NCBI RefSeq assembly: GCF_028640845.1
Contig: NC_080546.1
Location: 67,237,205 to 67,301,204, forward strand
DNA: 64,000 nucleotides
From: Ahaetulla prasina
Lineage: Eukaryota > Chordata > Lepidosauria > Squamata > Colubridae
Reading direction: 5' to 3'
Part shown: in pieces, positions 53,464 to 63,278 of the stretch
Layout of the letters: every line of letters begins with the position of its first letter
Position numbering within the stretch: the stretch's first letter is position 1
The notes under the pieces: generated by a model
Databases searched by the model: none
Told to the model about the DNA's origin: nothing
What the model saw: the letters and a program-made list of their open reading frames with translations, nothing else
Program-made: the position numbers and the translations under genes

Positions 53464-53830
53464 GGCTCTCTGTATTTCTCTGTATATTTTAGCCTTCAGT
53501 TCCCTAATTGTCTTTGTTGCTCTTATCTGCACTCTTTTTAGATATATCTTTTTCATATTGTGGCGACCAAACCTGGATGCAATATTCCAAGTTTGGTCTT
53601 ACCAAGGCAATAAGTCTTATAAAGTGGCATTAACATTTCTTATAGTCTTGATGCTATCCCTCTGTTAATTCAGCCTGCATAGGCCTTTTTAGCAGCTGCA
53701 GCACACTGCTAGCTCATACTTAAGTGATTATCCACTAGGACTCCTAGATCCGTCTAGCAATTACTGCTATTGAGCCAGGTACCACCTATTCTATACCTGT
53801 GCATTTGGTTTTTCTTGCGTAAGGAAAACA
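53464..53830 (-). mobile_element. CR1 fragment, right part of the CR1 split by L1-C
   Basis: It matches 59500-59880 nearly base for base in blocks (GTGGCGACCAAACCTGGATG, CAATATTCCAAGTTTGGTCT, CACTAGGACTCCTAGATCC), which is the RT C-terminus of CR1 on the minus strand. Its 3' continuation is at 17572-17820. It is 5'-truncated near 53830. Confidence 0.8.
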
Positions 53831-54186
53831 GAAATAATTTACCTGAATTCTACAAACTAATGTATCATTCAGCCATAATGAAACCAAACTAATACTGTAC
53901 TGTTTGTTAATATATATAATCTGGCCCAGCTGATCCAGTCTGGCTGGATTGGCATGCTTTTGGTTTCTTCGCTCAGGCTATTAGTGTGTGTGATCAATCC
54001 CCCACTTTTTTCCTTGTTTCTGTCTGTATCATCTTTGGCATCTCCGCTCCTTTTTATTAGCGTTAGCTGCTCTTTTATTTTTTCACATTTGTAAACTGCA
54101 GTTACTGGAAAATGGGCAGTCTATAAATTGAATAAACAAACAAATGCAACTGCTACTTAGATATCAAATTCAGCTAAAAGGAGTTA
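53831..54186. other. Unassigned intron 1 sequence next to TMEM128 exon 1
   Basis: AT-rich sequence with no recognised repeat. This is probably original intron sequence. Confidence 0.4.
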
Positions 54187-54199
54187 GTGAAGCACAGAA

Positions 54200-55085
54200 G
54201 GATATTGGGAGTCTGCCCTTTCCTGGGGACCTTCAGACAGTCACTCCTGCCAGTCACCTCACGATTGGATTATCAACGAACTTCGCGGCTTGATTACCGC
54301 AAACTGCTCTACTGCCGCCCAGAACCAGGAAGTGGAGAGACGGTTCGAGTCCGCTGCCTCTCGAGTTACCAGGGGCCTCCTAGGCTCGCTTCCAGGGGCT
54401 TGTCATCGCCTAAAAAGCCTTCCGAGACATAGGGCCCGGTTCCCTAAAGCAGCTCCTATGTCCAACAGTATTCCCTGCCTGTCTTGGTCGACCACGCTGA
54501 AGAGGAAATGTGCGGCCTATGGCGGAACACGCCTGGAAACCGCCGGCTACCAATTAGTGGCTTCGGGGTCATCCTAAACTATGACCCCCAGAAGTATTTG
54601 TCAGTGGCCGAAAGGGAAGTGCTGCTCCCGCCTCCCATGCAAGAAGACGCACCCAACATGAGGCCCTCCGAAAGAGCCCTGCCCCAAGTCAGGGCACTTC
54701 CAAGTAGAGCAGGATAGGCGTCGAGCGGACGCTGCACTCTGCAAGAGACGGCGAAGTCTCTCGGTTCGTGCACCTGCCCGCTTCCTCGAGTCAGCAAATA
54801 CTTACCCGCTGTCCTACTGTCCTGTCCCGGTCCACGGCCACTCCCCCGCCCGCGCCGGCGGCGGACCAACAGCTCTACTTCGCTGCAGTCCGGCATCTTG
54901 GAGCCGACGAAAGAGTGCTGCGGATGTGATGTAACCGGAAACCAGGGCGCCCCTGCGCACGCACACACCGTTTTGTTGTTGTGTGGGAATGGGGTTGCTC
55001 GGATTTGTCAACAATTCTAACGCGTGCGTACTTCAGGCCTCGGCCGCCAGCGAGTAGACTCCCAGCGGTCCGCCAACAAGAAGGG
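54200..55085 (-). promoter_or_regulatory. TMEM128: TMEM128 CpG-island promoter
   Basis: A GC- and CpG-rich block surrounds exon 1 and contrasts with the AT-rich flanks. Upstream of the start codon on the minus strand are TGCGTGCGCAGGGGCGCC (NRF1-like), TTTCCGGTT (ETS-like) and CCAAGATGCCGG, where a YY1-like motif overlaps the start codon. No TATA box is seen. These are features of housekeeping-type promoters. Plus-strand frames here (54187-54717) show no known domain. Confidence 0.65.
54806..54896 (-). CDS. TMEM128: TMEM128 exon 1 (coding part)
   Basis: The start codon at 54896 opens MPDCSEVELLVRRRRGRG and the exon ends GQDSRTA plus one base, at GCGG|GTAAGTATTT, a strong splice donor. It encodes 30 residues of an Arg-rich cytoplasmic-type N-terminus. 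The human protein has a similar short Arg-rich start before the EKKEKPLPRLN block. The single spare base fits exon 2, which supplies GT. This part of the protein is poorly conserved between vertebrates, so the assignment rests on phase, strand, position in a CpG island and the match of exon 2. Intron 1 would be 37,826 bp. Confidence 0.75.
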
Positions 55086-55473
55086 TCCTTGGGGAAATAG
55101 AGCTGGGGAGCTGGTGTATTTCTGTACGGTGCTAGGAATATCTATGTTCAGGATATGTTGATAGTGAACGTTATGGAATATACTTAAACATTTCTATGTT
55201 GCGTATAGTGTATGTTTTGCGTTTTGCGATCGCAAAATAGAAAATGCAGAAAAGCATAAAAACAGACCGTTTTTATACAATCAGCATACAAAAACTCAGT
55301 TTTGAAATAGACGTTCTCATTGATCAACATTTCTTTTACAAATAATTACCTTAAAACGGTGGAGTATATTGAAAAAAATCACTAAGAAGTAATCTATTGA
55401 GATTATTTCTCATCCCATAATAGTATGATCTTAAAATTAATTTTTATATTGCCTTAGTCAAAGTTAAACCTAC
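55086..55473. other. Unassigned AT-rich sequence upstream of TMEM128
   Basis: No repeat family, frame or exon signal was recognised. Confidence 0.4.
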
Positions 55474-55998
55474 TGTAGGAAGATAGCACCCACCCACCCC
55501 CGAATGAAATATTTTAGAAAATATCAGAAAGGCAGAATATATATCCCTGGATGAGAAATGGAGAAACATGTTTTAAGGACAAAGCAGCTCCCTGCAGCTC
55601 CCTGCTTCCCCCCACCTTTGTCGATGGGTCAGAGACAGAAACTCACTCCCCCACCACCTTTGTCAATGGGACCATCATCTGCAACACAATAGGTCCCATC
55701 TAGCAACAGAAACACATGGCACCTGGGAAGATTACATCAGCCAGCAAGGCTAGCTAAGACCCCCACCCCTGGGAGTCTGACAACCAATCAGGATACTCTT
55801 CTTATGCCCTAGGATATTCAAAGCTCAGAGAAAGCATAAAGCCAGGCGTGCACAACATCTAAGCCCTTTTCTGTTCAGGAACTCAAGCCATGTGAACCTG
55901 ACCACCATTAAACCATTTTTCCAAGCAGTCTCCATGTTTCCAGTGTCTTTTTCGCCACTTGGAACTAAACCCAGATGGACGTTTCTTCCAACACTACA
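55474..55998 (+). mobile_element. Solo LTR, retrovirus-like
   Basis: It starts TGTAGGAAGATAGC and ends CCAACACTACA, so the ends TGTAG/CTACA are inverted. GAGAAAGCATAAAGCCAGGC fits a weak TATA region, ACCATTAAACC a polyadenylation signal, and CAGTCTCCATGTTTCCAGTG the U5. Flanks CTAC and TTAC are a possible 4-base duplication with one change. No internal viral genes are present. It could belong to an endogenous gammaretrovirus-like family, but that is not shown. Confidence 0.55.
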
Positions 55999-56465
55999 TT
56001 ACTTTATTTAGTGTTTCCCTATTTATTTATTCCCTATTATTTTCTCCTTTTTCTCTAAGTCTAAAGGCTTAGAAAAAGTTAAGATACTCATATTGTTGCA
56101 GGAATAAGGAGATTCAGACCTCGGAATCAAAGGAGCTGTATTTATTTGCGCAAAGGTTCAGAGCAATTTAGCCATAGGAACATCTGAACAATTTCCTTGT
56201 GGACAAACAAGCAGTTATATAACTTTTCAAAAATAGAAAAAACACAGAAATACAGCATATCAGCATTAATTGGTTATAGCTTCTTGTCGCTGTGCTAAAG
56301 CAGCTAAATATCTTGCTCTCCCCTCCTCTCCAGGATGAGGTTACAGGTTTCTTGCAAAAAATGCCTACGTTTTCAACAGCTAATCTTGTGGCTATCTCAA
56401 TACTTGCACAACTTGCGAAGTTGAGGTTTGACATTTTCCATTCTCTTTACACATTTCGGTTATCT
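55999..56465. other. Unassigned sequence
   Basis: AT-rich sequence with no recognised gene. GCTGTATTTATTTGCGCAAA near 56140 could be part of an old LTR read in reverse, which was not confirmed. Confidence 0.35.
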
Positions 56466-56480
56466 AAAAAGCAATCTTTT

Positions 56481-57953
56481 TTTTAATATTTTTTTTTTAA
56501 TTTCCATTTTCCAACATCATATTTATGTACAAACTATTATCCATCATTAATCATTAATTTTTATTCATTGCTGATTCGGGCCTGCCCAACTGCCACTTCC
56601 TTTCTTTACAACCTCCCTCTACCCTCTACTACTTTCCCCTCGTTCATCTCCTTCACTTTACTACTTCCTCTCCTCCTTCTCCACTCCTCCCTTCTTCCAC
56701 CCTTTCTAACCTTCTTATTCCCCTCCTCCTTCTCAACTCTTTCCTACCTACTTTCTTCCCTCCTTCTACTCCTCTCTCCCTTTCTTTCTGAAATGGCAGT
56801 CAGGCAGCCCCAACATCATTTTAAATTTTAATTTCATATCTTGCCTGCTGCCGCCAGTTACCTCCCATCGTCTGGTGAGTCCAGTCTGCTCTCACAGGGA
56901 GGGCCTCCTTAGAGTGCCGTCGGCCAACCAATGTCGGCTGGCGGCCCCCAGGGGAAGAGCATTCTCTGTGGGGGCTCCGGCCTTGTGGAACGATCTGCCG
57001 GTGGGACTCGGTCTTCTCCCTGATCTTCGGACCTTTAAGCGCGAGCTCAAGACCTTCTTTTTTCACCAAGTGGGGCTGGCCTGATTGATTTTAATACTGT
57101 GGGTTTTTAGCGGGCTTTTAACAGGGGTTTTATTCTATTTTGTAATTTTCTTACTTAATATTTTTAACATACAGCGATCGAATTAGATTTTTAAACTGGA
57201 TATTGTATTTTAAATTTTTTTGGATTATTGGTGTTTTATTTGCTATACACCTCCGTGAGTCTTCGGAGAAGGGCGGTATAAAAATTTGAAAAATAAATAA
57301 ATAAATAAATATCTTCAATCATTACTGTATATTAATAAACAATCCATGTATCATTTCCCCCCTCTTTCCCCCCCTCCCCCCTCCTCCCCCCTTCCCCCCC
57401 CCGGACTTCCCAGAGCAAATACCGGGTATTATGACCAACAATCACAAGCTAAAGTATACTAAATATACATAAACTCCCACCCCTCAAAACTTTAAAACTT
57501 TAAATCCCCTCACAATAAAAATAAAGAGATAAGAAAGAATAATAAAAAAGAAAAAAGAAAAGAAACAATACCAATACTATCTTCCCTTCACATATTACTT
57601 CTTCTTACAGTCCATTTTTAAAATTAATCCATCTTCTCAAATTCAAATTTTTTCCACTTGTATATTCCTTCAAATTTCATAAGTCCATTTCTTAAATTAC
57701 AATCCATCTTCTCGAACTCAAATTCTCATCACTTATATATTTCTTCAATTGTCATAACATTTAATGTCCGATCTTCCAATATTACTCCATCAATCAAATA
57801 TCATTACGAATAGTCTCTCAAATACAATATTTCCAACTTAACTTCATAACTTTTACTGTCTATAAACGTGTCAATTAAAACAAATAATCATTTAAGTTGC
57901 ATCCACAATAGTAAACAATTAAAATCATTACATCCACAACATTATCTAAATTC
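56481..57953 (-). mobile_element. L1-F: L1 3' end, 5'-truncated, with an L2 inside
   Basis: A 15-base duplication AAAAAGCAATCTTTT lies at 56466-56480 and 57954-57968. The left end is a T-run (poly-A on the minus strand). 56570-56815 is the reverse of the L1-G 3' UTR purine tract, ending in GGCAGTCAGGCAGCCCCAAC. 57330-57425 holds the C-runs and GGACTTCCCAGAGCAAATAC of the same UTR. No ORF2 was recognised, so truncation falls in the UTR or the very end of ORF2. Confidence 0.85.
56838..57310 (+). mobile_element. L2 LINE 3' tail inside L1-F
   Basis: The frame encodes SHREGLLRVPSANQCRLAAP and SVGAPALWNDLPVGLGLLPD, then LKTFFFHQVGLA, followed by the L2 3' UTR (GAGAAGGGCGGTATAAAAAT) and AAATA repeats. 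L1-F sequence lies on both sides. The protein is the L2 ORF2 C-terminus only. Confidence 0.9.
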
Positions 57954-58076
57954 AAAAAGCAATCTTTTAAAACCTTCATTTGTACCCTGCTAGAATATAT
58001 AATATAATTTCTTTTACTTAGCTTTTCAGGGAATGTTCTTATTTTCACCCTGGTAATTGGGCCTATTTTCCAGAGT

Positions 58077-58077
58077 T

Positions 58078-58121
<44 letters not shown>
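58077..58121. repeat. (CA)n microsatellite
   Basis: About 45 bases of CA with two CG interruptions at the start. It adjoins the minisatellite at 58122. Confidence 0.95.
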
Positions 58122-58123
<2 letters not shown>

Positions 58124-58915
58124 CTGCAAGCGTCTATGGGGCCCTCCCAAGCTCCGTTTTCACTGACAGATGCAGGAGGCCCTTGTGGCCAAAAACGTGG
58201 CCCTTCAGAGCTCCATTTTTGCTGGCAGGGCTGCAGGAGTCTGTTGGGGCAAGATGGCTGCATTGCCGTCTTGAGCTCTGTTTTTGCTGGCAGAGGGCTG
58301 CAGGAGGCAGTCACGGCCAAAAACTGGGCCCATGTTGTGTCTCGTCCGATCTCACCACAGCCAGGGCCTTCTTATCTGCTTCCGAACACGGAGGAATGTC
58401 CTAGTATGCCTCCCGGCCCCAGCCCTGGCTCCATGCCCAGACAGGCTGAAGAGGAGGAAGTATCTCCAGCTCTGGCTCCATGCCCAGGCAAACGGAGCAA
58501 CTAGACCCCTCCCCCTCCTCCACAGCATGTGAGCCTGAGGGAGGTCAATTGCCAACAGCTGCAGACTGGAGTGACCCTCGCGTCAGAAGACTTGATAGAT
58601 GGAGGCAACAGAAGGAAGGGAGGGGCAGGCCTGGATAAGTGCTGAGTCATAGAGCCACACCCCATGGCCTATATAAAGGATCTGCTTTCTGGCATTCTCT
58701 GAGTCAGGCAAAGTCTAAACATATCTTGCTGAAGTCACTTTCTGGTCTCCTGCCTGCCCTGAGGACTTTGCTAGGACTTTGGCAGAGCTGCAGAGGCACG
58801 CCTGATTCGGATTTCCCTGACTTGGCCGTCAGCGGAGGAGTGGGACACGACAGCCCAGGGAGGCTGTGCGCGGCTCCCTGGGCTCTGTTTTCACTGGCAG
58901 ATGACTAGCAAAACA
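58122..58915. repeat. Minisatellite of about 70 bp, interrupted by a solo LTR
   Basis: Units carry GAGCTCCATTTTTGCTGGCA, GGGCTGCAGGAG and GGCCAAAAACGTGGCCC. Three units lie at 58122-58332 and part of one at 58853-58910 (GGCTCTGTTTTCACTGGCAG). The last full unit is cut at GCCCA by the LTR. Confidence 0.7.
58333..58852 (+). mobile_element. Solo LTR, family X copy 2
   Basis: It starts TGTTGTGTCTCG and ends GGGACACGACA. A perfect 5-base duplication GCCCA is at 58328-58332 and 58853-58857. The TATA-like box GGCCTATATAAAGGATCTGC is at about 58667-58686. It has about one and a half units of the GC-rich repeat that is present three times in copy 3. The perfect duplication makes the LTR ends certain. 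Confidence 0.88.
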
Positions 58916-58975
58916 ACTAAAAGCAAAACAAAACAAAAGGAGAAATGTTTTCCCTTTTGCATTTGATCATCCAAG

Positions 58976-59140
58976 AAGGGACAGGAAAGGTGAAAGAGAA
59001 ATAGGAAAGATGAAGGAAAGATGGGAAGAGAGCAAGGAAGGAAAAATAAAGAAAGAGGGCAAGGAAGAAGAAAAGAGAAGGAAGAGGGAAGGAAAAAGAA
59101 AAGGAAGGGAGGGAGGGAGATTATAATGAGAGGGAGGGAG
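58976..59140. repeat. Polypurine tract
   Basis: GGAAAGGTGAAAGAGAAATA and GGAAGGGAGGGAGGGAGA-type sequence makes an almost pure A/G strand of about 165 bases. Confidence 0.85.
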
Positions 59141-59499
59141 GGTCTGAAGGAAGTCCTGCATTTGGCCACCACAGATGCCCCCGACATGAATGACGTTGAG
59201 CTGGCCACGCTCACCCTGGCCACGCCCACCCTGAGGTCAAATACAACCTTGATGCGGACCTCAATGAAATCGAGCTTGACACCCCTGCTCTAGGCCATCT
59301 TAAGCCAAGATGTGTAAAGAAGAATGTCTAACTTTTTCTTATTGTTACCAGTTCTCTAACCATCCAGAATTGATACAAGTTTTACATGTGCATATTTTCC
59401 TTTATCCTTGACAGACAGGCTCTCCAATTACAGGCTTCCTGGTTTTCTTTCAAGTGTAAGCCATAATCTAGCTTTATTCTAACAGATAGCCCATCACTA
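59141..59499. other. Unassigned sequence
   Basis: It includes CACGCTCACCCTGGCCACGC and TTGACACCCCTGCTCTAGG, blocks that resemble dispersed squamate repeats. No gene is seen. Confidence 0.35.
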
Positions 59500-60212
59500 G
59501 TCATCTTTTGTCTGGATTACTGCAATATTTTTTACATCGTGGCGACCAAAACTGAATGCAATATTCCAAGCGTGGCCTTACCAAGGCATTATAAAGTGGT
59601 ATTATAGCCACTTCACCTGATCTTGATTCTATCCCTCTGTTTATGCAGCCCAGAACTGTGTTGTCTTTTATGGCAGCTGCTGCACACTGCTGGCTCATAT
59701 CTAAATGGTTGTCCACTAGGACTCCAAGATCCCTCTCTCAGTTACTACTATTGAGCAAGGTACCACATATCCGGTACCTGTGTATTTTGGGGGGTTTTTT
59801 GCCTATATGTAGAACCTAACTTTTTCCACTGTTGAATTTCATTTTGTTAGATAGTGCCCAATGTTCAAGTCTGTCAAGATCCTTCTATAACTTGAGCCTA
59901 TCTTCTGGAGTGTTGGCTATTCCTGCCAGCTTGGTGTCTTCTGCAAATTTGATGAGTTCCCCATCTATCCCCTTGTCCAAGTCATTGTTGAAGATGTTGA
60001 AGAGTAGTGGGCCTAAAACAGAGCCTTGGGGTACTCCACTGCATACTTCCCTCCATGTGGATGTAGTTCCATTGAGGACTACACGTTGAGGAGGGTTGGC
60101 CAACCAGTTATGAATCCATCTGGTGGTGGTGCTGTCTAACCCACATTTTTCTACTTTATCTAGTAGTAGGTTATGGTCTACTTTATCAAATGCTTTACTG
60201 AAGTCCAAGTTC
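59500..60212 (-). pseudogene. CR1-b ORF2 reverse transcriptase
   Basis: [40 protein letters not shown] and [12 protein letters not shown] (59885-60208) form the palm. The catalytic box is FAED, with the first aspartate changed to Glu. [20 protein letters not shown] follows in frame 59501-59716. The RT fingers before LDFSKAFD are deleted. Confidence 0.88.
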
Positions 60213-60964
60213 CTGTAGCTTCAACACCTTCTATCATTTCATCTTTGTTAGTGAGAATTAAGTCCAATATGGCTGATCCCCTTGTTCCCTTCTCTACTTT
60301 TTGGGAAACAAAGTTGTCTGTTAGGTTTGCTAGTAACCTGTTGGATCTTCCACTTGGTGCAGAGTTTGTTTCCCAGTTGATGTCAGGGTAGTTAAAATCC
60401 CCCATTACTACTGTGATGTGCTTCCTACATATCTTAATTAGCTGACTAGCAAAAAGTTCATCTACTTCCTTTGTTTGGTTGGGTGGCCTGTAATATAGAC
60501 CTATGGCAATATCATTCCCCGCCCTTAATATTGACCCAAATGCATTCAAGATAATTTTCATCATTGTTGTGCTCTATTTCTGTAGAGATGTAGTTATTTC
60601 TTATATATAGTGTAACTTCACCTCCTCTTTTATTTGGTCTATTTCTTTTAAATAATTTATATCCCTCTAGCTGTATGTTCCATTTGTGGGTTTCATCCCA
60701 CCAAGTTTCCGTAATGGCAATAATATCATATCTGCTCTCATTTACTTGAATTTTTAATTCACCCTGTTTATTCCTCATAGTCTGTTCATTGGTGTATAGA
60801 CATTTGAGTCCATTTTGCTTGACCTTGTGTTTACTGTCTACATAACCTGTGTTGTGCCTGACTGCCCCTACTTTCTTGCCACCTGTTTGATTAGTGCACA
60901 TGGTATGGCACTCACTATTAAATGCTTGGTTTTGCTTGATAGCAGGGCTGATAATCTTACCCAC
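60178..60964 (-). pseudogene. CR1-b ORF2 endonuclease
   Basis: LKCLYTNEQTMRNKQGELKI, YDIIAITETWWDE and RGGEVTLYIRNN lie in frame 60512-60964. After a shift near 60540 come GNDIAIGLYYRPPNQTKEVD, ITVVMGDFNYPDINWE and SAILDLILTNKDEM. Motifs TETWW and GDFN are intact. The final SDH motif is missing because the deletion at about 60212 joins VEATG directly to RT sequence. Confidence 0.88.
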
Positions 60965-61059
60965 ACAGACATCTATGTTATATGCACTGATAACCCTTTT
61001 AATTTTGGATTGCTGGGAACAGAAATGTTCTGTATCAATTAATTCTCTGTCCCCACTGT

Positions 61060-62073
61060 TCAGTTTAAATGTTTATCCAGAAAATCTGTGAATTTATTGC
61101 TAAGTAACTCAGTCCCTTTCTTTGATGGATGCAATCCATCTCTTTTGTACAGTTTTTCATTGGACCAGTTGCAGACATCATGACTAATAAAACCAAAGCC
61201 TTCCCTTTTACACCACTCCTTTAGCCACACATTAAACTCCACTACATGCTGGCCTTTACATTTTTGTTCCTTATATATTGGTAAAACCTCTGAAAAGATA
61301 AGCCTACAACCTATACTACAAAGTTCATATCCCAAGCTCTGGAAATCATTCCTCACAGAAAGTACATCCTTTTGGGACAGATCATTTGTGCCAAGATGTA
61401 TAATAGCATCAACATCACAATCCTTACTGGCATTCTTGACTATCTTAAGAATACGCCTCTTGTCTCTGCTGGCAGTAGCTCTTGGCAGACACCTGATCTC
61501 TTTCAAAACCTCCATATCCTTTCCAAAATTTACATCCCTTACAATTGAATCACCAATCAGAAGGTGGCTTCTCTTTTTGGATACCGTGCTCTTCTTGTGT
61601 GACGGATGTGTAATACCTGATTCACACTTTCCCCTTTCCAAAGTAAGTTCTTCATCTCAGACCATGATCTCCTGCTTGTTTGAGTTAACAGTATCACAAC
61701 TAACTTGACCTGTCACTTTAGTGTCCCTATTAAGGTCAGCAAGGGCACTATATCTGTTATACTGGGACACTGCAAAAGCTTTGTGTTTATGGTTCACAGC
61801 TCTCACCCTGCCAGACCCCACAGTTGTTCATACTGCCCTTCTCCTGCAGGATCTTTGTGGTAGAGGGGACTGATGGCACAGCAGCTCAATAGAGTGGAAT
61901 GGCTGAATTGGGCACCTAATTTCTGCTTGGAGAACACAGATTTGAGATTCTAGGTAGTTAATTTGTCCACGTAGACTATTAAATTGTTTACAAAGAGGAC
62001 AGTGCCCAAATTTGAAAAGAGTACTGCGAAAGACAGCTGTAAAACAAGTATTACACTGAACTAAGCCAGTCAT
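61060..62073 (-). pseudogene. CR1-b ORF1 with esterase domain
   Basis: ORF1 of CR1 elements carries a lipolytic SGNH-type esterase. Here one phase covers MTGLVQCNTCF and FGHCPLCKQFNSL (two CxxC pairs of a zinc-finger-like region, about 62055-61965), then, after a stop at 61828, a 193-residue open frame from 61641. It has LLIGDSIVRDVNFG with the nucleophile serine, DAIIHLGTNDLSQKD (block III), and RDGLHPSKKGTELLS with the Asp-His pair. All four esterase blocks are readable. The sequence between 61828 and 61641 could hold more stops. The family role is presumed lipid or membrane interaction. Confidence 0.88.
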
Positions 62074-62189
62074 TTTGAAATAGAATAAAATTACAATCTC
62101 AAGTGGGCTGAATATATTAGTGCTATTTTTGGTTTATAGTTATATGATTTGCGTGCCGTTAGGTGCATGGGCCGCTATCTTTTTCCTCT

Positions 62190-62345
62190 ATACTCACTCT
62201 CAGACTCCCCCCTCACAGCCAGCAGCTCCACCCCCTAGCTTCTCTGAAGTGAAAATGTAGTGAAGGCAGTTTCACTCTGCTTTTTTTCTGTACTCACCCT
62301 CACTCCCCCCTCACAGCCAGCAGCTCCACCCCCTAGCTTCTGTGA
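62190..62345 (-). repeat. CR1-b 5' UTR tandem duplication (98 bp)
   Basis: TCACAGCCAGCAGCTCCACC, CCCTAGCTTCT and TGAAGTGAAAATGTA occur at 62213 and again at 62311. The duplicate lies at the 5' end of the CR1, where promoter sequence is expected. Confidence 0.75.
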
Positions 62346-62369
62346 AGTGAAAATGTACATTATACATAT

Positions 62370-62470
62370 CATCAATCAAAGAACTGGTACTATTGGGATC
62401 AAGTAGAAGAGCCTTCTCTGCCACAGTGCCTGCTCTTTGGAACATCCTACCCTCTAGGGTAGAGGTGAGG
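62370..62470 (+). mobile_element. Possible small L2-type LINE scrap
   Basis: AGAAGAGCCTTCTCTGCCAC, GCTCTTTGGAACATCCTACC translates to RRAFSATVPALWNILPS, like the L2 C-terminal RAFSVGAPALWNELP. It is too short for certainty. Confidence 0.45.
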
Positions 62471-62760
62471 AACATCTTGCTCTTGGGCTGTATAAGGCCC
62501 ATGAAATCATTTCCTCTTGCCCTGCCAAGGCAACTGCAGGCAGAACTCAAAATTCAATAAATCTAGGAGCTTTTTTTCATAGCAACATGAATTTATATTA
62601 AATGAATCATAATAATAATGTAAATTTTGAAGGACAAGCAAGGAATTTCCATTACGAGATAGACAGCATACATATGAGTACATAACAGGACAGACACATA
62701 AGCTTCTCAACAGCTGCCTGCGGCCTGTCTGTATTGCACTGGATCAAACCAAAATAATTG
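62471..62760. other. Unassigned AT-rich sequence
   Basis: TCTTGCTCTTGGGCTGTATAAGGCCCATGA lies at the start. No gene or clear repeat was recognised in the rest. Confidence 0.35.
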
Positions 62761-63154
62761 TGTCACCGGCAACACACACTGGATAGTTATTAAAACTTAA
62801 GTGGTGTGGCATCCTACACATAGTGTTTACCAAAAAAAAGGAAAGTTGATGCAGAATGTCGATCTTTCCAAGAGGAATGGACAAATGTGTTGAATATGGT
62901 AATGAGGAGGGAAACCTTGGGTGAAGGTTTCCCTCTGGTCTGCCTGTTAGACCAGAGAACTGATGGTTTAAATTGATTGGTTTGCACTACAGGCAGGAAA
63001 TTCAAGAGTTCTCAGTGGCTGAACTGTCAGACAGCTCCCTTTAAAAGAGTGAGCTGCCAGGCAGCTCACTCACTTCTGCTTATACCAGCCTACCAAATAA
63101 AGAGCTCTTGTCTTAACTAAGAGTCCTGCCTCTCCACTCAACCCACATTTAACA
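62761..63154 (+). repeat. Probable 5' LTR of gypsy-3
   Basis: It starts TGTCACCGGC and ends CACATTTAACA, with the ends TGT...ACA expected of LTRs. TGCTTATACC may be a weak TATA and CCAAATAAAGAGCTC the polyadenylation signal. A GTGAGCTGCCAGGCAGCTCAC palindrome (63047-63070) lies upstream. The start may be off by a few bases. Confidence 0.55.
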
Positions 63155-63155
63155 C

Positions 63156-63173
63156 TGGCAACAAAGATGGGAT
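63156..63173 (+). promoter_or_regulatory. gypsy-3 primer-binding site
   Basis: TGGCAACAAAGATGGGAT begins one base after the LTR end. It has the TGG start of sites complementary to a tRNA 3' CCA end. The tRNA was not identified. Confidence 0.5.
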
Positions 63174-63278
63174 TCAAAGAGAATAAAGGACAAAGGAGCT
63201 GAAGTGAACTGGGTACTCCACGTGGCATCAGCGGCCATCTTCACAGCAAGTCGGGATTGCTGCATCGGCTATTTCAAG

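Larger units (their letters stand above)
59500..62345 (-). mobile_element. CR1-b: CR1 LINE with both ORFs, internally deleted and lacking its 3' end
   Basis: The minus-strand order is 5' UTR with a tandem 98-bp repeat (62190-62345), ORF1 (zinc-finger-like region and esterase, 62073-61060), ORF2 endonuclease (60964-60215) and RT (60208-59500). The EN-to-RT linker is deleted at about 60212, and the C-terminal end with the 3' UTR is missing. Confidence 0.85.

Noticed and set aside
54187..54717. Plus-strand frames of 77-95 residues in the CpG island
   Set aside because: They overlap in three frames with GC-rich, low-information translations. The minus strand carries the TMEM128 exon with correct splice phase.
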